Shown: positions 43,306 through 50,881 of the stretch, piece after piece | Numbering within the stretch: the first letter of the stretch is position 1 | How the letters are laid out: each line of letters starts with the position of its first letter | Source: Cyclobacteriaceae bacterium | GTDB lineage: Bacteria; Bacteroidota; Bacteroidia; Cytophagales; Cyclobacteriaceae | Direction of reading: 5' to 3' | Length of the DNA stretch: 64,000 nucleotides | NCBI GenBank assembly: GCA_026129485.1 | Contig: JAHCHY010000008.1 | Location: 1-64,000 of the forward strand | The notes under the pieces: generated by a model | Told to the model about the DNA's origin: nothing | Seen by the model: the letters and a program-made list of their open reading frames with translations, nothing else | The model's database searches: none | Program-made: the position numbers and the translations under genes

Positions 43306-44511
43306 TCAAATCGGCCACGTGTCGTTAAACTTTCCGCCATTCAAAAAATATTGTGCTTCCGCATCGTTGCATAAGCAAGCCTCCAGCTCGCGCCTTACTT
43401 TTTCTTTATCGAGGTGTTGCCCGATGATGACAATTTCATTCAGCCGGTCGCCCCATGTTTTGTTCCATTTCTTTTGGATGAATTCCTGATTTTCGATGTA
43501 GGCCGGGTTGGCCGCACGCTCGCGCATGGGCACCGATGCCCACCACTTGCCATATACTTCGGCACGCGATGAGCCACCGGCCTGGCTCCACAGCAATGCA
43601 TGTGCAGGCCGGGATACCATCCAGAAAATACCTTTGCTGCGCACGACATTGTTTGGCCAGCGATGCTGAATGTAATTCCAGAACCGGTCAGGATTGAACG
43701 GTCGTGGATCGCGAAACACAAACGAGCTGATACCATACTCTTCCGTTTCGGGTGTGTGGATACTATTCAGCTCTTTGATCCACCCGGCTGATTGCTCGGC
43801 TTTTTCGTAATCAAACAGCTTGGTATTCAGAATATCGGTTGAATGGATTTTACTGTACGTAGTTTTGATAATGCGTGCATCGGGATTCAGCTTTTTGATG
43901 GTCCCCTCCAGCAACTTTAAGTTTTCGGGCGAAACCAGATCGGTTTTGTTCAGCACGATCACATTGGCAAACTCTACCTGATCGGTTAATAAATTAACAA
44001 TGCTGCGCTGGTCTTCGGCATCGTCTGTCAGCTTACGAGTGAGTACCGTATCGGCACTGCCAAAGTCTTTAAAGAAGTTGAAGGCATCCACCACGGTAAC
44101 CATTGTATCGAGGCGGGTGATGTCAGCAAGGTTTTGCAGCTTTTCGCCCGTATCGAATGTAAAGGTCTGCGCTACGGGAATGGGTTCAGAAATACCCGTG
44201 CTTTCAATGAGCAAATAATCGAACTTACCTTGTCTGGCTAACGTGCTTACTTCTTTCACCAGGTCTTCGCGAAGGGTACAGCAGATGCAGCCGTTGCTCA
44301 TCTCTACTAATTTCTCTTCGGTGCGCGACAGTTTGATTTCGTTTTTTACGAGCTGCGCATCGATGTTCACTTCGCTCATGTCGTTCACGATCACCGCTAC
44401 TTTCATGCCCTCGCGGTTGTGGAGCACGTGGTTGAGCAACGTGGTTTTACCCGCACCGAGAAAACCGCTTAGCACCGTTACCGGCAATTTTTTTTCTTTA
44501 AACAGCCACAT
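43306..44511 (-). CDS. COG0523 GTP-binding metallochaperone (ZigA/YciC-like)
   Basis: 401 residues. The Walker A motif is GFLGAGKTT (16-24), the metal-binding CxCC is CICC (75-78) in [12 protein letters not shown], then the Walker B-like [12 protein letters not shown] and the guanine specificity motif NKTD (VLNKTDLV). The C-terminal CobW_C domain (about 270-390) contains [27 protein letters not shown]. This is the COG0523 branch that in many bacteria is Zur-regulated and loads zinc onto proteins under zinc limitation. Its position beside a His-rich lipoprotein and a TonB receptor fits a zinc role. The ATG is 2 bp after the lipoprotein's stop. Confidence 0.92.
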   Translation of the reverse strand: MWLFKEKKLPVTVLSGFLGAGKTTLLNHVLHNREGMKVAVIVNDMSEVNIDAQLVKNEIKLSRTEEKLVEMSNGCICCTLREDLVKEVSTLARQGKFDYLLIESTGISEPIPVAQTFTFDTGEKLQNLADITRLDTMVTVVDAFNFFKDFGSADTVLTRKLTDDAEDQRSIVNLLTDQVEFANVIVLNKTDLVSPENLKLLEGTIKKLNPDARIIKTTYSKIHSTDILNTKLFDYEKAEQSAGWIKELNSIHTPETEEYGISSFVFRDPRPFNPDRFWNYIQHRWPNNVVRSKGIFWMVSRPAHALLWSQAGGSSRAEVYGKWWASVPMRERAANPAYIENQEFIQKKWNKTWGDRLNEIVIIGQHLDKEKVRRELEACLCNDAEAQYFLNGGKFNDTWPI

Positions 44512-44513
44512 GC

Positions 44514-44897
44514 TTACGGGGTTAGGGCATCAACACGCTTTTTGATCTGTTCTATCCGTTGCTTCAGCTCAAGCTGTAGTTCCAGCATTTCGGCCGCAGT
44601 AACATTAACCGGCTCATGCGAATGATTGTGCCCTTCATGATCGTGGTGATGCTCGTTGCCCGGCACTTCAATCAAATCCTGCTCCCATTCTTCAATAGCC
44701 GCTAAAATCACGAAAGCGGAATCAGCCGGGATAGCCTCCTGCTTCAGACGCGATTCAAGATCTTCAGCAATCTGAAGTGCCGTATTGTGCACATCAGCAG
44801 CTTCCTTCAGCAGCTTTTCATCCTGCGAAGGCGCTGCACACGCCCATGCCAGTAGTACAGGCACAAGTCCTAAAAGTTTAGAGTAGCGCTGCATCAT
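44514..44897 (-). CDS. His-rich metal-binding lipoprotein
   Basis: 127 residues with a lipoprotein signal, [10 protein letters not shown] (lipid Cys about 20). Two helical segments (about 28-75 and 98-125) are separated by the loop [16 protein letters not shown] (81-96), with seven His and two Asp/Glu in a run: a clear metal-binding loop, as seen in periplasmic zinc-binding proteins. Its start overlaps the end of the preceding gene by 20 bp. It probably captures or buffers zinc in the periplasm. The function is inferred from composition and context. Confidence 0.85.
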   Translation of the reverse strand: MMQRYSKLLGLVPVLLAWACAAPSQDEKLLKEAADVHNTALQIAEDLESRLKQEAIPADSAFVILAAIEEWEQDLIEVPGNEHHHDHEGHNHSHEPVNVTAAEMLELQLELKQRIEQIKKRVDALTP

Positions 44898-45297
44898 CTA
44901 AAATAAAGTTCATGTGGTTTACATCTTTATCGTTCAGGCGAAGCTTTCCCCTTACGGTAATCACCTGGTCGGCTTTAAACCGGGGAGGCTTATTGGAAAA
45001 GAAAATTTCAGCTACCGATTCAGGGCCGGCACCTCCGCAAAAAAAACAGGCGGCATACGGGTACTTCGATACGATGATCGACTGGCCCCCCATATCGAAG
45101 GGCAGGTAATGACCGCGCACGGTAACTTCCGTTCCGGCCTTGCTCAGGATCGCCTCGCTAAACTTAGGCACCAAGTATTTCTCCTTGTATTCCGGGAAGT
45201 ATTTAGGCTCAAACCGCACCTGCGCGAAAAGCTTCCACCCATCCTCCGGCTCCTGCAAAGGCGAAATCAGTAAAAAAACAGCGATTAAGTATTTCAT
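44878..45297 (-). CDS. DUF3299-like secreted protein, copy 1
   Basis: 139 residues with a short signal sequence (MKYLIAVFLLISPLQ). The body matches the DUF3299 pattern: VTVRGHYLPFDMGGQSIIVSKYPYAACFFCGGAGPESVAEIFF, where the Cys pair C84-x2-C87 and the following GAGPES replace the ACIHxPPPP region of DUF3299. An OB-fold-like end follows (ADQVITVRGKLRLNDKD). The Cys pair is a likely metal or redox site. It is the first gene of the metal operon, starting 4 bp after the first inverted-repeat operator. A second copy lies at 50365. Confidence 0.75.
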   Translation of the reverse strand: MKYLIAVFLLISPLQEPEDGWKLFAQVRFEPKYFPEYKEKYLVPKFSEAILSKAGTEVTVRGHYLPFDMGGQSIIVSKYPYAACFFCGGAGPESVAEIFFSNKPPRFKADQVITVRGKLRLNDKDVNHMNFILDDAALL

Positions 45298-45300
45298 AAA

Positions 45301-45315
45301 TGCAACAATGTTGCA
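45301..45315. promoter_or_regulatory. 7-1-7 inverted repeat, predicted Fur-family (Zur-like) operator, site 1
   Basis: TGCAACAATGTTGCA is a perfect 7-1-7 palindrome, the architecture of Fur/Zur/PerR boxes. It lies 4 bp upstream of the minus-strand operon's start codon, so bound protein would block transcription or translation initiation. Confidence 0.6.
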
Positions 45316-45337
45316 ATAATATGAATTTTAACTTAAT

Positions 45338-45352
45338 TGCAACAATGTTTCA
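45338..45352. promoter_or_regulatory. 7-1-7 inverted repeat, predicted Fur-family operator, site 2
   Basis: TGCAACAATGTTTCA repeats site 1 with one changed base; the centres are 37 bp apart, allowing cooperative binding. Confidence 0.6.
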
Positions 45353-45365
45353 AAAAGAAATGTAT

Positions 45366-45381
45366 TTTAGATTAGTCTAAA
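45366..45381. promoter_or_regulatory. DtxR-family-like palindrome
   Basis: TTTAGATTAGTCTAAA is a perfect 6-4-6 palindrome resembling DtxR/IdeR/MntR boxes (TTAGGTTAG-type). It lies about 47 bp upstream of the transcription start predicted for the TonB receptor. Confidence 0.5.
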
Positions 45382-45407
45382 TATTTTTTTATAATATTCT
45401 AATTAAA

Positions 45408-45415
45408 TAAATTTG
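45408..45415 (+). promoter_or_regulatory. -7 promoter element of the TonB receptor gene
   Basis: TAAATTTG is an exact TAnnTTTG match, 15 bp before the start codon, giving a very short leader. Confidence 0.5.
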
Positions 45416-45430
45416 TGGCTCTAAAAGGAT

Positions 45431-47689
45431 ATGAAAATTTTTATTACAGTTTTGATTTTAATTGCAGCCCAGACGCTGCGGGCACAAGGATCGCTTTCGG
45501 GAAAAGTGCAGGCAAAAGGTGAGCCGCTGGAGTTTATCAATGTGCTGCTGAGTGGCACTACACAGGGCGCTACCACAAACGAGGCCGGTGAGTTCGTTCT
45601 TCAACCGGTCAAAGCGGGAAACTACGTGGTCAGGATTTCGGGTATTGGCTATCAGGCCAAAGAAGTTGCTGTTAGCATTCGCGATGGCGTAAATGCACGC
45701 ATTGAAATTGAGCTACAGGAAGATGTATCGCAATTGAATGAAGTTGTGGTAACGGGCACCATGAAAGAAGTTACCAAAATGAATTCGCCTATTCCGGTTG
45801 AAGTGTATGCACCGTCTTTCTTTCTCAAGAATCCTACTCCCAATATTTTTGAAGCGCTCGCTACCGTAAACGGTGTGCAGCCGCAGATCAACTGCAACGT
45901 GTGTAACACGGGCGATATTCATATTAACGGGCTGGAAGGCCCTTACACCATGATATTGATTGACGGCATGCCCATTGTAAGCAGCCTGGCAACCGTGTAC
46001 GGGTTATCGGGCATACCCAACAGCATGGTTAAGCGCATGGAGATTGTGAAAGGCCCGGCTTCCACACTTTACGGATCGGAAGCTGTGGGTGGCGTAATCA
46101 ATATCATTACAAAAGAGCCGGGCTCCATACCCAAGCTGAAATTCGATGTCTTCGGTACTTCCGTGGGAGAATACAATCTCGACCTGGCATCCGGGATAAA
46201 AGCCGGAAAATCATCTGCGCTTTTTGGCATAAACTATTTTAACTACACACAAAAGCGCGACATTAACCACGACAACTTTACGGATGTTACGCTTCAAAAC
46301 AGGATTTCACTTTTCAACAAGTGGAGCTTCAACAGGCCATCCGGAAAAAACTTTTCATTAGCCGGACGTTATGTATATGAAAACCGGTGGGGTGGCGAAA
46401 TGCAATGGACAAGCAACCATCGCGGAAGCGACCAGGTGTATGGCGAGTCGATCTACACGAACCGCGCAGAGCTGATCGGCAATTACCAGCTCACTCCCGT
46501 TTTTATCGATTACTCGTACAACTATCACGTACAGGATTCCTATTACGGAGTGGTAAAATATTATGCCAGGCAACAGGTGGCGTTTACCCAGCTCCGGCTG
46601 AATAAAAAATTTGGGAGCCACGAATTGTTAGCCGGTATTCCGCTACGCTATATTCATTACGATGACAACACCGTAGGCACAGCCAACAGCAACGGCAGCA
46701 ACCAGCCCGATGTAACTTTCCTTCCGGGGATTTTTGTGCAGGACGAAGCAGCGTTCACTTCGCGCTTTACCACATTAGCCGGCTTGCGTTACGACCGGCA
46801 CAACGTGCACGGCAACATTTTTACGCCACGCCTCAGCTTCAAGTATTCGCCCAACGCCAACAATACCTTACGCCTGACGGGAGGCAGCGGTTATCGCGTG
46901 GTAAATTTATTTACGGAAGATCATGCCGCGCTTACCGGCTCGCGCGAAGTGGAAATACGAAACGATCTGAAGCCGGAGCAATCGTGGAATGTAAACCTGA
47001 ACTACGCGCACAACTTTATTGTGAACGATGGCTTTATTGGTTTTGATGCCAGCCTGTTCTACACCTACTTCACCAACAAGATCGTGGGCGATTTTCTTAC
47101 TGACCCTAACAAAATCATTTATGATAACCTGGATGGCTATGCCGTATCGCGCGGGTTAACCGTAAATACCGATGTAGCATTAGCCAACAGCTTTAAGATT
47201 ATTTCAGGCATTACGTGGATGGATGTATTCCAAGTGCAGGGCAACGAAGCAGGTGAAAACAAAATACCGCAAATACAGGCGTCCCGCTTTTCGGGAACAT
47301 TCACGGTAAGCTATACTGCTCCGAAATCGCTCGTTACGTTCGATCTTACCGGTAAAGTAACCGGTCCCATGCATTTGCCTGTTGTTGAAAATGATTTCCG
47401 GCCGGCTATGTCGCCCTGGTTCGGGTTGCTGAATTTGCAGGTAAGCAAAGCGTTTAACTCCAATATTGAAGTATATGCCGGTGTAAAGAACCTGCTCAAC
47501 TTTATCCCGAAACACCCGTTGCTGCATCCTGACGATCCGTTCGACCGGCCCAGTGGAAAATACTTTGATGAAAACGGTAACCCGCGCCCTGACACTAACC
47601 CCAACGGTTATACTTTTGATACTGCATATAACTATGCGCAGTTGCAAGGAGCCAAAATGCAGGCAGGCTTACGTCTGACAATAAATTGA
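45431..47689 (+). CDS. TonB-dependent receptor, probable metal or metallophore uptake
   Basis: 752 residues with a signal peptide (MKIFITVLILIAAQTLRAQ). A carboxypeptidase-regulatory-like beta-sandwich (about 20-100) precedes the TonB box region (EVVVTG), the plug (about 120-230) and the 22-stranded barrel. The plug contains INCNVCNTGDIHINGLEGPY with a C155-x2-C158 pair, then MILIDGMPIVSS and KGPASTLYGSEAVGGVINII, the standard plug end. A Cys pair exposed in a plug is unusual and may bind the metal. It is divergent from the zinc-type operon and shares its regulatory region. Imports a metal complex across the outer membrane; which one is not certain. Confidence 0.92.
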   Translation: MKIFITVLILIAAQTLRAQGSLSGKVQAKGEPLEFINVLLSGTTQGATTNEAGEFVLQPVKAGNYVVRISGIGYQAKEVAVSIRDGVNARIEIELQEDVSQLNEVVVTGTMKEVTKMNSPIPVEVYAPSFFLKNPTPNIFEALATVNGVQPQINCNVCNTGDIHINGLEGPYTMILIDGMPIVSSLATVYGLSGIPNSMVKRMEIVKGPASTLYGSEAVGGVINIITKEPGSIPKLKFDVFGTSVGEYNLDLASGIKAGKSSALFGINYFNYTQKRDINHDNFTDVTLQNRISLFNKWSFNRPSGKNFSLAGRYVYENRWGGEMQWTSNHRGSDQVYGESIYTNRAELIGNYQLTPVFIDYSYNYHVQDSYYGVVKYYARQQVAFTQLRLNKKFGSHELLAGIPLRYIHYDDNTVGTANSNGSNQPDVTFLPGIFVQDEAAFTSRFTTLAGLRYDRHNVHGNIFTPRLSFKYSPNANNTLRLTGGSGYRVVNLFTEDHAALTGSREVEIRNDLKPEQSWNVNLNYAHNFIVNDGFIGFDASLFYTYFTNKIVGDFLTDPNKIIYDNLDGYAVSRGLTVNTDVALANSFKIISGITWMDVFQVQGNEAGENKIPQIQASRFSGTFTVSYTAPKSLVTFDLTGKVTGPMHLPVVENDFRPAMSPWFGLLNLQVSKAFNSNIEVYAGVKNLLNFIPKHPLLHPDDPFDRPSGKYFDENGNPRPDTNPNGYTFDTAYNYAQLQGAKMQAGLRLTIN

Positions 47690-47793
47690 AATCAGCGTGA
47701 AAATGCACTTTTGCGGAGAATACAAACAATATAGACTCAAAAAGTATGGAGGCGTAGTAGATAGTTAATGACCTTTCTTAAAAAACTTTGGAA

Positions 47794-47801
47794 TATCTTT
47801 G
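47794..47801 (+). promoter_or_regulatory. -7 promoter element of the EthD-like gene
   Basis: TATCTTTG is an exact TAnnTTTG match, 36 bp before the ATG at 47838. Confidence 0.4.
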
Positions 47802-47837
47802 AACGATCTGATCACTTGCCATTAAACATAAAACAAC

Positions 47838-48245
47838 ATGAAAACAACATTTGGCTTCCTGTTTATCATTTTCGGGCTTATGTGCGGTTGTCAACAAACT
47901 AAAATTGATGACAGCCCTAAAATAAAAAAGGGAATGATCAAGATGACCATCCTCTATCCCAACGGGGAGGATAAAACATTTGACATGGATTATTATGTAA
48001 ATAAGCACATGACATTGGCCAAAACTTTACTGGGAGATTCCGTGAAGATAATATCCATTGATAAGGGATTATCCGGGGGGAGACCTGATGCACCCCTCCC
48101 CTTTTTAGCAGTCGGGTATTTTTATTTTGAAACCATATCAGCCCTTCAGAATTCGATGGGGCCGGCCAGGGATAAACTCGTGGCTGACATCCCCAACTTT
48201 ACAAATATTCAACCCATCGTTCAAATCAGCGAGGTGCAGCAATAG
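47838..48245 (+). CDS. EthD-domain lipoprotein
   Basis: 135 residues with a lipoprotein signal, FIIFGLMCGC (lipid Cys about 17). The remaining 100 residues form an EthD domain (dimeric alpha/beta barrel): MIKMTILYPNGEDKTFDMDYYVNKHMTLAKTLLGD with the typical Y-x2-x-H-x-x-L, then PFLAVGYFYFETISALQNSMG and a C-terminal DIPNFTNIQPIVQISEV. EthD proteins are small monooxygenase-like or isomerase-like enzymes of mostly unknown substrate; an exported member is unusual. It is monocistronic and followed by a two-hairpin element. Confidence 0.88.
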   Translation: MKTTFGFLFIIFGLMCGCQQTKIDDSPKIKKGMIKMTILYPNGEDKTFDMDYYVNKHMTLAKTLLGDSVKIISIDKGLSGGRPDAPLPFLAVGYFYFETISALQNSMGPARDKLVADIPNFTNIQPIVQISEVQQ

Positions 48246-48248
48246 CTT

Positions 48249-48316
48249 GGTGTCAGGTGTTTCCACCTGACACATCGATAGAACCGTAAACAGTCAGGTC
48301 GAAAGACCTGACTGCA
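48249..48316. repeat. Two-hairpin REP-like element, copy 1
   Basis: Stem 1: TGTCAGGTG-TTTC-CACCTGACA (48251-48272). Stem 2: CAGTCAGGTC-GAAA-GACCTGACTG (48291-48314). The 18-bp spacer is conserved in the second copy at 49579. Compensatory changes in the loops and stems show that the structure is maintained. Confidence 0.75.
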
Positions 48317-48410
48317 ATGAAAACGGGCTATAGAACTATAAACTCTGAACTCGGAAGAGGATAGTAATGAAAATGATCATCATGCGTTATATTGCAGAAT
48401 CTTAACACCT

Positions 48411-49568
48411 ATGCGCAAAATCACCTTCCTTGTTGTTATGCTGGTATCCATGTCTGCTTTTTGCCAGGATTTTGATAACCTTCTCACAAAAAAGCAAATT
48501 GATTGCTCCGACATTGCTGCCAACAGTGCGCTTTACTTTATAAAATACATAGAAAAAAATAAGATTGACTCCGCAAAACTTCTCTTGCAATACTGGCAAT
48601 CCAAATGCGGTTCACGCGAACCTGTTTTCAGGGCGCAGCTCCTGCTTGCCTTAAAAACACAAACGTTTAACGACTCACTGGTTACAGACAAAATCCTGGA
48701 TCATATTTTCACCTACCGCAATCGTCTTAGCCTGACAGAGGGAGATGAACCATATTCATTTGAAAATTACAAATCCTATTTCGGGTTTGTACCACCGGCA
48801 CAGGCATTTGATAAGTTTACGCGCCAACTGGCTTCTGATCTGAAATGGCTTTATCCCACTCACTCAATGGAATATCTTTTAGCTGAATTCTATGGCGATA
48901 ACCCGGACGAAATCTTCACTAAAATTCAAAATAATACGTACAGCACATCTCCCCTTACTATAGAATACAACAAAGCGGTTGATCGATTCTTAAAAATGCC
49001 CGAGGGGCACATGTCCTGGATTACAGGGGTTTGGATTCCAACGGGAGGCATTAAAAAACTGGGTGCACATCCGGAGCTGGGTTTTCAATTAGGTGCAAAA
49101 ACCAAAAAAATGAATTACGATCTTACCATGTCTTTCAAATTCATAAATTCTTCCAACACCTACCTCGCAAGAAGAAATGGCGTACTGGAATCAACCAACA
49201 GTTTTTTTGGCGGGTATATTGGCTTTGATGCAGGTCGGGATATCTATGCCCACAAAAGAAATGAATTGCAGGTAATTGGAGGAATTGGCTTTGACGGTTT
49301 TGATGCCCTGAAAGAAGACAAGAATAATGACCTTAAATCCGCTTCCGTTGGTTCGTATAATTTTAATTTCGGATTAGCCTACCGGTATTACGTAAATAAT
49401 CATTTTTACCTTGGCTTGCGTGCAAAATATAACATTGTGGATTACACACTCAACCGCGTGGTGGACTTTACCGGAAACCCGGTTACCGTTCAGTTTTTAC
49501 TGGGAAGAGTTAATAATGTTTACCGAAACAGTTACCTGAACGAATTGAAATACAGATACAGAAAGTGA
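48411..49568 (+). CDS. Hypothetical secreted protein (385 aa), beta-rich C-terminus
   Basis: 385 residues with a signal peptide (MRKITFLVVMLVSMSAFCQ). Residues 20-190 are helical (DIAANSALYFIKYIEKNKIDSAKLLLQYWQSKC). From about 205 the sequence is beta-barrel-like: GVWIPTGGIKKLGAHPELGFQLGAKTKKMNYDLTMSFKFI, NFGLAYRYYVNNHFYLGLRAKYNIV and a C-terminal aromatic-rich end (YLNELKYRYRK). It is probably an outer-membrane protein of unknown function. It stands between two copies of the same two-hairpin element. Confidence 0.72.
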   Translation: MRKITFLVVMLVSMSAFCQDFDNLLTKKQIDCSDIAANSALYFIKYIEKNKIDSAKLLLQYWQSKCGSREPVFRAQLLLALKTQTFNDSLVTDKILDHIFTYRNRLSLTEGDEPYSFENYKSYFGFVPPAQAFDKFTRQLASDLKWLYPTHSMEYLLAEFYGDNPDEIFTKIQNNTYSTSPLTIEYNKAVDRFLKMPEGHMSWITGVWIPTGGIKKLGAHPELGFQLGAKTKKMNYDLTMSFKFINSSNTYLARRNGVLESTNSFFGGYIGFDAGRDIYAHKRNELQVIGGIGFDGFDALKEDKNNDLKSASVGSYNFNFGLAYRYYVNNHFYLGLRAKYNIVDYTLNRVVDFTGNPVTVQFLLGRVNNVYRNSYLNELKYRYRK

Positions 49569-49578
49569 GTTTTCTTTT

Positions 49579-49645
49579 GGTGTCAGGTATTCTACCTGAC
49601 ACATCCATAGAACCATAAACAGTCAGGTCTTCCGACCTGACTGCA
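49579..49645. repeat. Two-hairpin REP-like element, copy 2
   Basis: Stem 1: TGTCAGGTA-TTC-TACCTGACA (49581-49601). Stem 2: CAGTCAGGTC-TTCC-GACCTGACTG (49620-49643). The spacer, CATCCATAGAACCATAAA, differs at two bases from copy 1. It lies between convergent genes and may also end transcription. Confidence 0.75.
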
Positions 49646-49676
49646 AATGGAAAACTCTATTTCAGCATCCGCACCA

Positions 49677-50303
49677 TCAGTTGTTTTCAAAAATAACAAT
49701 ATTGTCATCCTGCTTTCTTGGATACTTTTCATATAGTTTCAGAAATCCGATTGTATTGGACAGCTTACTTTCCGTATTCCATCTGAAAATAAATCCCGTT
49801 ACATCCGTGTACTTCTTACTATCTAAAAATTTCTTTTTTAACAGTATTTCGTAAGTCTCGCGCAAAAGCTTTTCATTATCTCCGGGCAATGGCGATTTCA
49901 CATTCAGTCTTATAACCACATCAATCTCCTTTCCTTTGCGATCCGTATCGGTATTTTCTACAAGTTCAACTCTATCAAACATCAATCCCGGATCAATAAG
50001 GGAATCAAGATCAAAGATGTGCCGGTGTTGTGTAGCATATTCACTCACACCCTTGTCAGTATATTCCGTAAATAACGTTGACTGCACCAAACCATCTTTA
50101 AACACTTTTTTATACACTCTCCGTACGTCTTTGCGATATCCGCCTATGGTATCCAAAAACGTTTCTCCCGTAAAAGGAAGGTTCTTATAATAATGAATTT
50201 CACTTTCCATTAGCTGCAATTGGCGATGTGAGATTTGTTGTGCCTTTACTGCAGAGAGGCTGCATACTGTCAAGAATAAAATTACTATCAGAGCCTGTTT
50301 CAT
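49677..50303 (-). CDS. Hypothetical secreted protein (208 aa)
   Basis: 208 residues with a signal peptide (MKQALIVILFLTVCSLSAVKAQ). The body is alpha/beta in character with no Cys after the signal: YYKNLPFTGETFLDTIGGYRKDVRRVYKKVFKDG, and a long strand VELVENTDTDRKGKEIDVVIRLN. No family is recognised. Convergent with the 385-residue protein, and upstream on the same strand of no other gene at close distance. Confidence 0.65.
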   Translation of the reverse strand: MKQALIVILFLTVCSLSAVKAQQISHRQLQLMESEIHYYKNLPFTGETFLDTIGGYRKDVRRVYKKVFKDGLVQSTLFTEYTDKGVSEYATQHRHIFDLDSLIDPGLMFDRVELVENTDTDRKGKEIDVVIRLNVKSPLPGDNEKLLRETYEILLKKKFLDSKKYTDVTGFIFRWNTESKLSNTIGFLKLYEKYPRKQDDNIVIFENN

Positions 50304-50364
50304 ATGGTTTACCGGTTGATACCCTTTTATCTCATTCAGTACAGTAGTACTTTGTACGTGGCAA

Positions 50365-50799
50365 TCACTTCACCAGCACGGCTTCCTCTACAATAAAATT
50401 ACCATGCTCCAGGTCGGAATCATTGAGCTTTAGCTTGCCTTTGATGCGGATAAACTGGTCGGGCTCGAACTTAGGCGCTTTGGCTTTAAAATAAACTTCG
50501 GCAATAGATTCAGGGCCGGCACCGCCACAAAAGAAGCACTGGCTGTAAGGGAATTTGGAAAGAATAATGTAGGCATTGCCATCTACGTCAATCGGCAGGT
50601 AATAGCCTTCCAGCTCAAGCTCTTTGCCTGCCATCGCTTTTAAGTCGGCAGAAAAAGTAGGGTACAAAAAATACTCCCCCGCTTTTTCATTGTATTTCGC
50701 ATCGAACCTGGTTTTGGCAAACGCTACCCAGCCATCGGTTTGGGCGAAAGCTGAACTACCCCACACCAGCATCAACAAAGAAAAAAATACATTTTTCAT
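50365..50799 (-). CDS. DUF3299-like secreted protein, copy 2
   Basis: 144 residues from the ATG for MKNVFFSLLMLVWGSSAFAQ (signal peptide). It aligns with the protein at 44878: DGWVAFAKTRFDAKYNEKAGEYFLYPTFS equals DGWKLFAQVRFEPKYFPEYKEKYLVPKFS there, and the central QCFFCGGAGPESIAEVYF (C88-x2-C91) is almost identical. The OB-like end is FIRIKGKLKLNDSD. It lies downstream of a LolD/FtsX-type ABC pair on the same strand (82-bp gap). The same kind of pairing of DUF3299 with an FtsX-type ABC is known for Zur-controlled loci of Pseudomonas. Confidence 0.75.
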   Translation of the reverse strand: MKNVFFSLLMLVWGSSAFAQTDGWVAFAKTRFDAKYNEKAGEYFLYPTFSADLKAMAGKELELEGYYLPIDVDGNAYIILSKFPYSQCFFCGGAGPESIAEVYFKAKAPKFEPDQFIRIKGKLKLNDSDLEHGNFIVEEAVLVK

Positions 50800-50881
50800 A
50801 GCCCTGAATTTCGGATTGTAAGTTAACAAATTCGTTTTAGCTTCATTTCTAAAATTGTGCCAGCCGGTCTATAAAAGGTTG

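Noticed and set aside
45298-45430. Riboswitch (for example cobalamin) before the TonB receptor
   Set aside because: The region is AT-rich and too short after the predicted start (about 10 bases of leader). No B12-box was seen.
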